This document shows, in pieces, positions 50,353 through 59,287 of a stretch of 64,000 bases of DNA (positions within the stretch are counted from its first letter, which is position 1; each line of letters opens with the position of its first letter). The translations under genes and the position numbers were made by a program. The notes beneath the pieces were generated by a model. The model did not search any database and was not told the DNA's origin. It saw only the letters and a program-made list of their open reading frames with translations. Source of the DNA: Deferribacteraceae bacterium V6Fe1 (GTDB taxonomy: Bacteria; Chrysiogenota; Deferribacteres; Deferribacterales; Deferrivibrionaceae); the NCBI GenBank assembly GCA_022813675.1, contig CP063375.1, positions 1,624,001 through 1,688,000 of the forward strand. The letters are read 5' to 3'.

Positions 50353-51417
50353 ATGGAAGCAAAATTATTTTCACCATTTAAAATTAAGCATACAGCGTTT
50401 AAAAATAGAGTATTTATGTCGCCAATGTGTCAATATTCAGGTGTTGATGGTATGATAACTGATTGGCATTTTACTCACTATATTTCAAGAGCGGTTGGAG
50501 GTGTCGGCGCTATTATACTTGAAGCAACAGCCGTTGAAGATAGAGGCAGAATCAGCCCTTATGATTTGGGACTATACAACGATAATCAGAAGCAATTATT
50601 AACCAAATTGGTAAGTCGGGTTAAGGAATATGATTGTAAAATTGGCATACAGTTGGCACATGCGGGCAGGAAGGCATCAAAAGATGCTCCATGGAAAGGT
50701 GACAAATTTTTAACCCCTCAAAATGGAGGTTGGCAAACTATAGCTCCAAGTGCTATCCCTTTTAATAAACAATCTGATATCCCTAAAGAGATGACCAAAA
50801 ATGATATTGATGATGTTAAAAAATCATTTTTTAGTGCTACTGAAAGAGCTATAAGTGCCGGATTTGATTTTATAGAAATTCATATGGCTCATGGCTATTT
50901 GCTTCATGAGTTTTTGTCCCCCGTAACAAACAAAAGGTCTGATGAGTATGGCGGCAGTTTTGAAAATAGGATGAAGCTCCCATTGGAAATTGTAAAAGGT
51001 GTGAGAGAGATTATAGGAGAAAATATCCCATTATTTGTCAGAATATCTGCCGTTGATTGGTGCGCCGGTGGGCTTGAAATTGAAGATACAGTAAAGTTTT
51101 CTAAAAAACTTAGGGAGAATGGAGCAGATTTGATTGATGTGTCAAGCGGCGGTCTTGTTGAGGATGCCGTAATCCCGTTTGATTATGGTTATCAGACACA
51201 CTTTGCTTATAAAATTAAAAGTGAGACAGGCATACTTACCGGGGCGGTAGGGATGATTACTACACCGTCCCAAGCTGAGCATATTTTAACTACTAGGCAA
51301 GCTGATATCGTTTTGCTTGGCAGGACTTTGTTAGGAAACCCATATTGGACATTGCATGCTGCAAAGGAATTGAGATATGACATCAAGTGGCCAAATCAGT
51401 ATTTAAGACACTTCTAA
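50353..51417 (+). CDS. namA: NADPH dehydrogenase, YqjM/NamA-type old yellow enzyme
   Basis: This FMN-dependent ene-reductase reduces activated C=C bonds. Markers of the YqjM class are FMSPMCQYSG with the redox-tuning Cys (residue ~26), the substrate His in IQLAHAGRKAS near 101, FDFIEIHMAHGYLLHEFLSP, FVRISAVDWCAGGLEIEDT, and the FMN phosphate region GAVGMITTPSQAEHIL with ADIVLLGRTLLGNPYW. Length is 354 residues, complete. AAAGGGG precedes the ATG. The last base of its stop is the first base of the IS target duplication, so the insertion removed whatever lay downstream. Confidence 0.92.
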   Translation: MEAKLFSPFKIKHTAFKNRVFMSPMCQYSGVDGMITDWHFTHYISRAVGGVGAIILEATAVEDRGRISPYDLGLYNDNQKQLLTKLVSRVKEYDCKIGIQLAHAGRKASKDAPWKGDKFLTPQNGGWQTIAPSAIPFNKQSDIPKEMTKNDIDDVKKSFFSATERAISAGFDFIEIHMAHGYLLHEFLSPVTNKRSDEYGGSFENRMKLPLEIVKGVREIIGENIPLFVRISAVDWCAGGLEIEDTVKFSKKLRENGADLIDVSSGGLVEDAVIPFDYGYQTHFAYKIKSETGILTGAVGMITTPSQAEHILTTRQADIVLLGRTLLGNPYWTLHAAKELRYDIKWPNQYLRHF

Positions 51418-51424
51418 TTAAATT

Positions 51425-52762
51425 GACCCTGTAACATTATTTGTGTAAATCCTCATTTTGTTATCTACAATATTAACCATTCGTAAACCTGTCAATCCTT
51501 TCCTGAAAGTAAATATACAATTGCGGATATATTTTTGACCAATCCCTTATCCTGCCATTCCATTTACTTGATATGTCATTTATCGCTAAATACAGCAATT
51601 TAAACAATGATTCCTCTGTAGGAAATACCCCTCGATTTTTAGTGACCTTCTTCAATTTACTATTAAAACTCTCTATAGGATTAGTAGTATAAATAAGCTT
51701 CCTAACTTCTGGTGGATATTTAAATAACGTTGAAAGTTCCAACCAATTGGTTTCCCATGATTTTATTACGTTTGGATACTTCTTTCCCCATTTTTCATTT
51801 AATCTATCTAATTCAATTCTTCCAGTTTCTTCCGTTGGAGATGTATAAATGGCCTTTAAGCCCTCGCTAATTCTTTCCTGTCTTTATAAGATACAAACTT
51901 CAGAGAGTTTCTTACCTGATGAACTATACATCGTTGAATTTCAGATTCTGGATATACCGCCCTGATAGCTTCATTTAAACCTGGTAAACCGTCTATACTG
52001 AATATAAGAACATCTTCAACACCTCTGTTCTTAAGTTCGTTTAGTACTGACAACCAAAATTTCGCTGATTCAGTCTCCATTATCCATATACCAAGGCATT
52101 CTTTTTTACCTTCAAGAGTAATGCCTATTATTGCGTAAACTGCTACGTTTTTTATAACACCATCAAGTCGCATCTTGTAAAATAATGCATCAAGGAATAC
52201 AATTGCATAAATTGGCTCTAAGGGTCTATTTTGCCACTCTTTTGCTCTTTCAAGAACTTTATCTGTAATCCTACTGATTGCCTCAGCTGAAAACTCAAGG
52301 CCGTATAAAGATTCCATGTGGGCCTGGATATCTCTTGTTGTCATACCTTTGGCATACATCGAAATTATATGTTCTTCTATACCGGTAATATCTGTTTGAC
52401 GTTTTTTCACTATTTTTGGATCATATTCTCCATTACGGTCTCTTGGAACCGATAATTCTATCTCTCCATAATTTGATTTTACTTTCTTATTGCTGTAACC
52501 GTTTCGTGAATTGTTTGTTTCTTTGGATGATTTGTCATAACGGGAATAACCTAATAATTCTGTTAATTCTCCCTCATAAATTGTCTCTACTACATCCTTA
52601 ATAATTGAAGATAATATCGATTGCAAATCTTCTTGGGTATTAAGCTTACCTTCTTTAAACAATTTTCTTATTTCATCCTTGTCGATAAACATATAAATCC
52701 TCCTGTTCGTTCTTTAGTTAACATATTTTCAGAAGGATTTACACAGTTTTAGTTACAGAGCC
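51425..52762 (-). mobile_element. IS256-family insertion sequence with 8-bp target duplication
   Basis: The 1338-bp element is bounded by imperfect inverted repeats of about 28 bp: left end GACCCTGTAAC...TGTGTAAATCC, right end GGATTTACACA...GTTACAGAGCC. ATTAAATT is present at both flanks (51417-51424 and 52763-52770). Size, ends and an 8-bp duplication fit the IS256 family. The intact duplication shows the insertion is not old. The one transposase gene is frameshifted. Confidence 0.9.
51473..52692 (-). pseudogene. IS256-family transposase broken by a 1-nt deletion
   Basis: Two reading frames together make a full-length (about 406 residues) mutator-type transposase: 52692-51856, then 51473 up to about 51860 in the next frame. 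The junction is at a GGG run (51861-51863), where one lost G turns KELAR-GLKAIYTSPTEE into a TAA stop. All three catalytic residues are there: first Asp in AIVFLDALFYKMR, second in IFSIDGLPGLNEAI, Glu in TTNPIESFNSKLKK on the second frame. A programmed frameshift is not usual for IS256, so a mutation or sequencing error is likelier. AGGAGGA precedes the start. Confidence 0.88.
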
Positions 52763-52797
52763 ATTAAATTTGTTATTATTTATAATACAATTAATAG

Positions 52798-52810
52798 GAC
52801 TATTATAGTC
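52798..52810. promoter_or_regulatory. Palindrome GACTATTATAGTC upstream of a GGDEF/EAL gene
   Basis: GACTAT-T-ATAGTC is a perfect 13-bp palindrome about 80 bp before the ATG at 52892. It could be an operator; no regulator is known. Confidence 0.3.
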
Positions 52811-52891
52811 TTGTTGTAACTTTTTGATAAAAATATGCTTTACAAGTTAACTTATTATTGATAATTTATTCGCCAAGTATTTGGTGGGCAA

Positions 52892-55708
52892 ATGGGTGAC
52901 TCTATATTTTGTATTTTTTATAAAAAGATATACTTGGACGGGAGCAATATTAGGGTTGATGTTACTAAAACATTATCTAACTTGTCCGAAGATATTGATG
53001 AATTGCTTACTAAAAAATCAATAAATACTTTTTCAAACTTTTATTACGATTTTTTCTTCAATAAAAAGGAAAGGTTTAAGAGTAATCTATCTCTTAAGTT
53101 GGATGATAAAGATTCTTTAGATTTTTGGGTTTACTCTACCATTATAAACAAGGCAAACAATAAAGTATATCTTATTGAAGTGTATAATGAAAATACGCAA
53201 CATCTCAAGGATGTATTTGAATATTTGGATGAAAGTGAGTTAATAAGCTTTGTTATTTATTATGATGATAAAGTACTATTTACAGATAAAGGGTTTGAGA
53301 AACTGACAGGTTATACTTTAGATTACATAGGTGATATTAGTTTTTCTTCACTTTTTAACGAATATTTTTCTGAGACAGTGAAGATATTGTCTGAAAAGAG
53401 AAAATCCGGTATTCGGTTGAGCCATTTTTACCACTATCTCCCTTTTAAGGTTATAAATGGCAATATAAAATACTTTCATGTCCAAGATGTTACAATCAAT
53501 TATCAAGGGGTAAATGCCGGTTGTATGTTTTTTATAGATGTTACAAGCGAAACAAGTTATAGGGATATTTATAGTATTTTATACAAAGTCAATAAGGTGG
53601 TAAGTACTAACTTTTTGTCATATGAAAGCTTCTTTGAACAACTTTGCAAAGAAATTGTTTCTGATAAGAATATATCTTTTGCTTGGGTAGGTAAGGTTAG
53701 TGGTAAAAAAATAAGACCTTTGGCCAGTGAAGGGTATGATGAAGGTTATCTTAATTATTTTTTATCTGTTTTACATAAAGATGGGTTTTGGTTTGGGCCT
53801 ACTTTTAAATCTATCAGGGACAATATTATAAAAGTTAATTCCGATACTAAAAATAATCTATCAATTAGCCTATGGCAGAAAGAGATGCTTAAAAGAAATT
53901 TTTTGTCTTCATGCGCTATTCCGTTTACCCTGGATGATGAAAAGTATGTTTTAAATATGTATTCAAATAAAGAGTATTTTTTTAGTGAAAATACACAGGA
54001 GGCACTTGAGGTATTACAGGAAGTAGTTGCCAATCATTTGAATAATATAAAAGAGCTAAATTTAAAAAATACATTTTTTAGTGCAATAGAAAACACATAT
54101 GATTGGATAATGATTACCGATAAAAGTGGGATTATAGAATATGTCAACGATGCGGTAGTCAATATAAGCGGTTACAAAAAAGAAGAATTGATCGGTGCCA
54201 CCCCTGCAATTTTTAAGTCAGGTATATATGAGAAAAGTTTTTATAAAAGCCTTTGGGAGACAATACTTACAGGAAATATTTTTAAGGGGGCAGTAATAAA
54301 TAAAAAGAAGAATGATGAGCTTTTTCAGATAGATAATACTATTGTTCCTATAATGGAAAGTGGGGTTGTTAAGAAATTTGTGTCAATAGCAAAAGATGTT
54401 TCCAAGGAGATTTACTTAGAAGAGGAGATACACAAATTCAAATATAGGGATATTCTTACCGGCCTTTTAAATAGAGAAGCTTTTATTAAACAAATAGATA
54501 AAGAGATTGAATTTTTAAGGGGTTCAAAAAGTGTTCCTGTTGTTTTGATAGTGGATATATATAATTTTACAAAGCTAAATGACATTTATGGTTTTTATAC
54601 TTGTGACCACCTTTTACAGAAAGTTTCAATAATGCTTGAGAATGCTTTTTATAAGACTGATATTATTTCAAGGGTGGGCAGTGACAGTTTTGGATTATTC
54701 ATAAAACTTCACAAAGAGAGTGATATTTTTAACATACTTAACAAAATATTAGATTTATTCGGTAATGAGGTTGATGTAGGTGGAAAGAAGGTAAAAGTCG
54801 ATACAAATATAGGAGTGGCCTTTTGTAATGATGGCTTGGCAGCTTCATATATATCGAGAGCAGAAGTTGCTTTAAATTTATCAAAGAATAAAGGGGCAAA
54901 TTCTTTTAATATTTATAATGAAGAAATAAATAAGAGTATATCAGAGCATTTTGAAAAGACTAATTTGATAAAAGAGTGCATACAATACAATTACTTCGCA
55001 TTTCACTTGCAACCCATTTATGAGGCAGAAACATTTAACTTAAAAAGTTTTGAGGCTTTGGTGAGAATAAATCATCCGAAAAAAGGTTTGATTTACCCGA
55101 ATTATTTTATTGATTTTATTGAAAATAGTGACTTACTGTATAGGTTTGAAAAGATTCTTTTTAAAAATATCGTTGAATACGCAAAAGCTATATGCATGGA
55201 GTTTGGCAGGTGTATTGATATTGCTGTCAATATTTCGGCAAACTCTTTTGCTAACGGTTATATACTTGATTATATTAACGAAATTCCCGAAGAGCTTAAA
55301 GGGGTTATCAATTTGGAAATAACCGAGCGTGTATTTCTTAAAAATGTTGAGAATACCTTAGAAATAATGAATGAGCTAAAAAGTAAAGGGTACAAAATAG
55401 AAATTGACGATTTCGGCACGGGTTTTTCAAGCTTGGGTTTTATTGATAAAGTACCAGCAGACTTAATAAAGATTGATATGACATTTGTAAAAGAGATGAT
55501 GGTAAACAGCAAAATCAAAGGGATTGTGAAAACTATTATAGAGTTATCAAAAAATTTAGGGATAAGGACTATAGCTGAGGGTGTTGAGACAGAAGAGCAG
55601 GCAAAGATATTGACAGAGCTTGGTTGTAACTATTTACAGGGCTATTATTTTGCCAAGCCTATGCCTTTAGAGGATGCCATAAAGCTACTAAAAAGCAAGT
55701 TCAGTTAA
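52892..55708 (+). CDS. Large PAS / GAF-like / PAS / degenerate GGDEF / EAL protein
   Basis: The 938-residue protein has no clear membrane helix. Visible parts are a PAS-like region (~110-225, YYDDKVLFTDKGFEKLTGYT), a GAF-like segment (~235-385), a PAS domain (~395-510, DWIMITDKSGIIEYVNDAVV), GGDEF (~520-680) and EAL (~690-935). The GGDEF loop is GSDSF, so it is probably inactive. EAL residues are kept: SFEALVRINH, DIAVNISANSF, NLEITERVF, IDDFGTGFSSLGF, DLIKIDMTFV, RTIAEGVETEEQA. It is likely a cytosolic sensor phosphodiesterase for c-di-GMP. GGTGGG is the probable Shine-Dalgarno. Confidence 0.87.
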   Translation: MGDSIFCIFYKKIYLDGSNIRVDVTKTLSNLSEDIDELLTKKSINTFSNFYYDFFFNKKERFKSNLSLKLDDKDSLDFWVYSTIINKANNKVYLIEVYNENTQHLKDVFEYLDESELISFVIYYDDKVLFTDKGFEKLTGYTLDYIGDISFSSLFNEYFSETVKILSEKRKSGIRLSHFYHYLPFKVINGNIKYFHVQDVTINYQGVNAGCMFFIDVTSETSYRDIYSILYKVNKVVSTNFLSYESFFEQLCKEIVSDKNISFAWVGKVSGKKIRPLASEGYDEGYLNYFLSVLHKDGFWFGPTFKSIRDNIIKVNSDTKNNLSISLWQKEMLKRNFLSSCAIPFTLDDEKYVLNMYSNKEYFFSENTQEALEVLQEVVANHLNNIKELNLKNTFFSAIENTYDWIMITDKSGIIEYVNDAVVNISGYKKEELIGATPAIFKSGIYEKSFYKSLWETILTGNIFKGAVINKKKNDELFQIDNTIVPIMESGVVKKFVSIAKDVSKEIYLEEEIHKFKYRDILTGLLNREAFIKQIDKEIEFLRGSKSVPVVLIVDIYNFTKLNDIYGFYTCDHLLQKVSIMLENAFYKTDIISRVGSDSFGLFIKLHKESDIFNILNKILDLFGNEVDVGGKKVKVDTNIGVAFCNDGLAASYISRAEVALNLSKNKGANSFNIYNEEINKSISEHFEKTNLIKECIQYNYFAFHLQPIYEAETFNLKSFEALVRINHPKKGLIYPNYFIDFIENSDLLYRFEKILFKNIVEYAKAICMEFGRCIDIAVNISANSFANGYILDYINEIPEELKGVINLEITERVFLKNVENTLEIMNELKSKGYKIEIDDFGTGFSSLGFIDKVPADLIKIDMTFVKEMMVNSKIKGIVKTIIELSKNLGIRTIAEGVETEEQAKILTELGCNYLQGYYFAKPMPLEDAIKLLKSKFS

Positions 55709-55805
55709 ATTAAATCAAAAATCAACTTCTCCTTGAAAAAATATATCAAAAAACCATACTATGAGAGTATAGATTGTGGTAAAATATAAAATAAAAGGGG
55801 GATTT

Positions 55806-56537
55806 ATGAAATTTCTGAGATTTTTAGCACTATTTTTTTTGATAGGCGGAATAAGCTTTGCGGGGGATTTTGTTGAATATAGTTACGACGGCAAAACTTA
55901 TGAGGGTTATTACTCAAAAGTAAAGAATAATTCACCGCTAATTTTTATGGTTCATGATTGGGATGGCATTACTGATTATGAATTTAAAAGAGCTGAGATG
56001 CTTAACGATTTGGGTTATTCAGTTTTTGTAATAGATATGTTTGGAAAAGGTGTAAAGCCTGTTACAATAGATGAGAAGAGAGCTTTGACCGGCGCACTTT
56101 ACAAAGACAGAAAGAGGATGAGGGGTATTTTATATGCAGCTTATGACAAAGCAGTTTCTCTAAAGGCAAATGTTAAAAATTCCATTGGTATGGGTTATTG
56201 TTTCGGTGGCACGGTAATACTTGAATTTGCAAGAAGTGGGGCTGATTTAAAAGCTTTTGTCCCTTTTCATGGTGGGCTATCTACACCTGAAGGTCAGGAT
56301 TATTCAAAAGTGAAAGGTGAGATTCTTGTTTTCCATGGTAGCGCGGATACGGCTGTCAAAATTGAGGATTTTGCCAATCTTGTAAAAGAGCTTGAAGCAA
56401 ATCATGTTAAACATGAAATGATTACGTATAGCGGTGCACCTCATGCTTTTACTGTTTTTGGCAGTGACAGATACAGGGAAGATGCTGATAAAAAATCATG
56501 GAAAAGGTTTACAGAATTTTTACAGGAAGTTTTTTAA
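55806..56537 (+). CDS. Exported dienelactone-hydrolase-family protein
   Basis: The alpha/beta hydrolase has a signal peptide (FLRFLALFFLIGGISFAG). The nucleophile elbow is GMGYCFGGTVILEF with Cys at about residue 129. The Asp is probably in VFHGSADTAVK and the His in SGAPHAFTVFG, completing a Cys-Asp-His triad as in dienelactone hydrolase. EYSYDGKTYEGYYSKVK at the front is typical of periplasmic members. I chose ATG 55806 after AAGGGGG, not GTG 55776; this gives 243 residues. The substrate is unknown. It is monocistronic with a strong terminator. Confidence 0.88.
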   Translation: MKFLRFLALFFLIGGISFAGDFVEYSYDGKTYEGYYSKVKNNSPLIFMVHDWDGITDYEFKRAEMLNDLGYSVFVIDMFGKGVKPVTIDEKRALTGALYKDRKRMRGILYAAYDKAVSLKANVKNSIGMGYCFGGTVILEFARSGADLKAFVPFHGGLSTPEGQDYSKVKGEILVFHGSADTAVKIEDFANLVKELEANHVKHEMITYSGAPHAFTVFGSDRYREDADKKSWKRFTEFLQEVF

Positions 56538-56547
56538 AGTTAGTTTT

Positions 56548-56578
56548 GGGGTACACATACCTTTAGTGTACCCTTATT
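56548..56578. terminator. Bidirectional intrinsic terminator
   Basis: GGGTACAC and GTGTACCC form a perfect 8-bp stem after the dienelactone hydrolase gene, with T-rich flanks on both sides; it also lies at the end of the convergent sensor gene. Confidence 0.75.
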
Positions 56579-57890
56579 ACTTTTTATTAAACATTTTTTC
56601 GGCTACTTCAGGATACAGCTTTTTTATACATTCGGGGCATAGGCTATGCGTAAAGTCTAGATTATGACTTTTGGCTAAATATGTTTCGATGTGCTCCCAA
56701 TCATTATTTTCTGTCCTGATTTTTTTACAAGAAGAGCAGATAGGTAATAGCTCTTTTAATGTTTTTATCTCATCCATAGCTTGTTTTAGCTCATTTTGTT
56801 TGGCAAGTAACTCTGTCAGAATTTCATTATAGTTTTTAGACAGGTAATAAAGCTCTTTAACTTTATATGACTCACCTTCTTTTATAAATTCCCCCTTTCT
56901 TATTTTGGCCAAAATATGTTTAAAAGGCCTGAAGAAATATAGTCTGTAAAATTTATAAGTATCGCGAATGCCTAAAAAGAGTAAAGTGAATATTAGTATT
57001 TCTAAAGCTAAAATTATTAAAATGAACTTATAAATACTTTTTTTGAAAATTGATATTTTTAGAATGATATTTCCGGCCATCTTTATATTGCCATAATTGA
57101 ATTGGGATATTTTATAATATATACTTTTTAAGAAGAAGGTATCTGTTACAAATTCATTTTTATCTGACATTAAAGAAGTTTCTAATTTTTTATCAATTAT
57201 AACTTTTTTACCGTTAGCTACATCAAAAACATCTAAATAGCCACCACCACCGGCATAGAGTAAAGATAATTTTATATCATTATCATAGCTGGTCAGACCG
57301 GAGAAAACTTTTAGATAATCAAAACTAATGCCAATTTGTAAAAAATTGTCAACTTCCGGCAGATAGGAAAATGTGTATATTTTAAATGAATTTGATGCGG
57401 GGGTGTAAACAGGAAATGCAATGTCCACGTATGAAGGGTCTTTTTTCCCTTTAATTTCTTTTGCTAATTTGGCTGCATCTTCAAATTGCTTTAAATCCAG
57501 CCCTTTTTCACTTTTAAATGTAGTATCTGTTATTATGAGATTATTATTTATTATAGCTATATCTGCTCCCCTGCCAAAAGTATACTCAAGCTCTTTTTTG
57601 GCCGCTTTTAAAAAGCTATCGGTGTCAGAAAATGTTTTATTTATAAGCAAATATGCTAACTCATTATGTTTTTGAGTTAGTTTTTGTGTAAGGTTTTCAG
57701 CCCTTTTATGCTCAATTTGCAAATAGTACTTTGTTATTTGAAAAAGATTGTTAGCGATGCTCTTATAATGCATAATAGAGTAAAAATAGATGGAATATAC
57801 TGTTACAGATATTATTAAAAAGAAAAGGACGGATATTACTATTGTGAGTTTAATTTGTTTATTGGTAAGAAGTTTAAATATTGTTTGCAT
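56577..57890 (-). CDS. Membrane sensor with periplasmic domain and C-terminal Cys4 domain, no output enzyme
   Basis: The 437-residue protein has a first membrane helix (LTIVISVLFFLIISVTVYSI, ~15-34), a 240-residue periplasmic Cache-like domain and a second helix (FILIILALEILIFTLLFL, ~285-303). A HAMP-like/coiled-coil linker follows (~305-380), then LLPICSSCKKIRTENNDWEH and SLCPECIKKLYPE. This Cys4 end is common behind PAS or receiver modules in delta-proteobacteria and related groups and may bind zinc. No kinase, GGDEF or methyl-accepting domain follows. It may signal through a partner protein; function unknown. Confidence 0.65.
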   Translation of the reverse strand: MQTIFKLLTNKQIKLTIVISVLFFLIISVTVYSIYFYSIMHYKSIANNLFQITKYYLQIEHKRAENLTQKLTQKHNELAYLLINKTFSDTDSFLKAAKKELEYTFGRGADIAIINNNLIITDTTFKSEKGLDLKQFEDAAKLAKEIKGKKDPSYVDIAFPVYTPASNSFKIYTFSYLPEVDNFLQIGISFDYLKVFSGLTSYDNDIKLSLLYAGGGGYLDVFDVANGKKVIIDKKLETSLMSDKNEFVTDTFFLKSIYYKISQFNYGNIKMAGNIILKISIFKKSIYKFILIILALEILIFTLLFLGIRDTYKFYRLYFFRPFKHILAKIRKGEFIKEGESYKVKELYYLSKNYNEILTELLAKQNELKQAMDEIKTLKELLPICSSCKKIRTENNDWEHIETYLAKSHNLDFTHSLCPECIKKLYPEVAEKMFNKK

Positions 57891-58004
57891 ATTTTTTAAT
57901 AATTACAATTTAGAAATTTTGCAAGATAATTCTAAAAAAAATTAGTATAAATTAACAGATTATGGTATCATTTAACGAGTAAAAGTTTGGGGATTAATTT
58001 TATA

Positions 58005-58784
58005 ATGATTTCAAATTTGTGCATAAAGGTTGGGAAATTTACTGTAGAATCTTTTATTACTTTCACGGAATTCTTAGGGTTTTCCTTTGTAGTCTTAAAA
58101 AAGCTTTTACATTTTAAAATATTAAATCCTGCAATAAGGCTTGTTTTTTTTAGACAGGTTTACTTTACCGGTGTGCAAATTTTAAATATATTTGTGTTGA
58201 TTTCTTTTGTTATGGGGCTCGTATTTGTAGGGTTTTTAACTCAATTTTTAATAAAACTAAACGCTTATCAGGAGATTGGTCAGGTATTATCTGTATTAAT
58301 TATTAGAGAGCTTGCACCCTTAATATCTGTCATTATGCTTGCTCTTCGATCTTCTACCGCGGTATCTGCCGAAATTGCCGTGATGAATATTACCGGAGAG
58401 ACAAATACATTGAAAATGTATGGGATAGATTTGATTGATTATCTGTATATTCCTCGAATACTTGCAGGGCTAATTGCTATGGTGTGTCTATCGTCATTTT
58501 TTACTTTCTTTTCTTTGGCGGGCGGGTATTTTTTACTTAGTATTCAGATGGGTGCAGATTTTATTTATATAATAAATGTGATTCTTGATTATATATCATT
58601 TAGCGATATCTTATGCTTTTTGTATAAAGCGTTTTTATTTGGATTTATTTTGATGGCAATCCCTATATTTACTTCAAAAAATGTTAAAAATGCAAATACG
58701 GAAATCCCTATCGCACTGCTTAAAGGGATGATGCGACTTTTTTACGGTATAATATTTGTTGAAATTACAGGGTTTTTGATATGA
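58005..58784 (+). CDS. mlaE: MlaE-type ABC permease (lipid transport)
   Basis: MlaE permeases move phospholipid between the inner membrane and an MCE protein. The 259-residue protein has FVLISFVMGLVFVGFLTQFL, the conserved REL-P block IIRELAPLISVIMLALRSST near residue 103, and EIAVMNITGETNTLKMYGID, then three C-terminal helices. ATG 58005 is used; TTG 57987 is an in-frame alternative and neither has a strong Shine-Dalgarno. It overlaps the next gene by 4 bp and lies ahead of an MCE (MlaD) gene. Confidence 0.88.
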   Translation: MISNLCIKVGKFTVESFITFTEFLGFSFVVLKKLLHFKILNPAIRLVFFRQVYFTGVQILNIFVLISFVMGLVFVGFLTQFLIKLNAYQEIGQVLSVLIIRELAPLISVIMLALRSSTAVSAEIAVMNITGETNTLKMYGIDLIDYLYIPRILAGLIAMVCLSSFFTFFSLAGGYFLLSIQMGADFIYIINVILDYISFSDILCFLYKAFLFGFILMAIPIFTSKNVKNANTEIPIALLKGMMRLFYGIIFVEITGFLI

Positions 58785-59287
58785 AAATTTACTGGATTGA
58801 CAATTTTATAAAGGATAAGATGCTGGTTGATGAGATTTTGCAGTCTTTTCACGGTAAAGTCGTTTTGATAAACAGAAAATTTCCATTGATAAGTAATTTA
58901 TCTGTGTTTGAAAACATTATTCTTCCCGCATCATATTATTCCGAAAATAAACATCTATTTTTTGAAGATAAGGTGGCTGAATATTTAAATAGATTTGAAA
59001 TGCTTCAAAAAATGCATTCGAGACAGAATGAGCTAACTAAATTTGAAAACTTTGTGGTAAGGTTTTTACAGGCTTATTTTTCACCATTTGAAAATATTAT
59101 AGCAGTTAATGAACTTTATGAGTTGCATGATGACGAAAGGGTGGCAATATTTCAATTTTTAAAAGCTGAAAAAAGTGACAATGTGCTTTTTATGGAGTAT
59201 AATAGGTATAGAGAAATATATGAAGGGATAGAATATCAAAATATAGAGGATTATAGAAATTGGCTGACCCGAGATTTAAAAACTTAG
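58781..59287 (+). CDS. Degenerate MlaF-like protein lacking ATPase motifs
   Basis: This 168-residue protein stands where mlaF should be, between mlaE and mlaD. KFPLISNLSVFENIILPASY (about 33-52) matches the segment after the Q-loop in MlaF-type ATPases ('LFDSLTVFENVAFPL'). ELTKFENFVVRFLQAYF (84-100) aligns with the signature helix ('ELSGGMRKRVALARAL'). ENIIAVNELYEL (104-115) aligns with Walker B, and VLFMEYNRYRE with the H-loop. Walker A is missing along with about 65 N-terminal residues, and LSGG, the Walker-B Asp and the H-loop His are all replaced. It overlaps both neighbours, so it is translated. The alignment is by eye. Confidence 0.6.
   Translation: MKIYWIDNFIKDKMLVDEILQSFHGKVVLINRKFPLISNLSVFENIILPASYYSENKHLFFEDKVAEYLNRFEMLQKMHSRQNELTKFENFVVRFLQAYFSPFENIIAVNELYELHDDERVAIFQFLKAEKSDNVLFMEYNRYREIYEGIEYQNIEDYRNWLTRDLKT

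Noticed and set aside
51473-52692. Programmed frameshift in the transposase
   Set aside because: The slip site is a short GGG with a stop soon after and IS256 elements normally have one continuous gene; a 1-nt loss or sequencing error is simpler.
57930-58004. Promoter for mlaE from TTGCAA and TATAAA
   Set aside because: The spacer would be about 21 bp, too long for a credible sigma-70 promoter.
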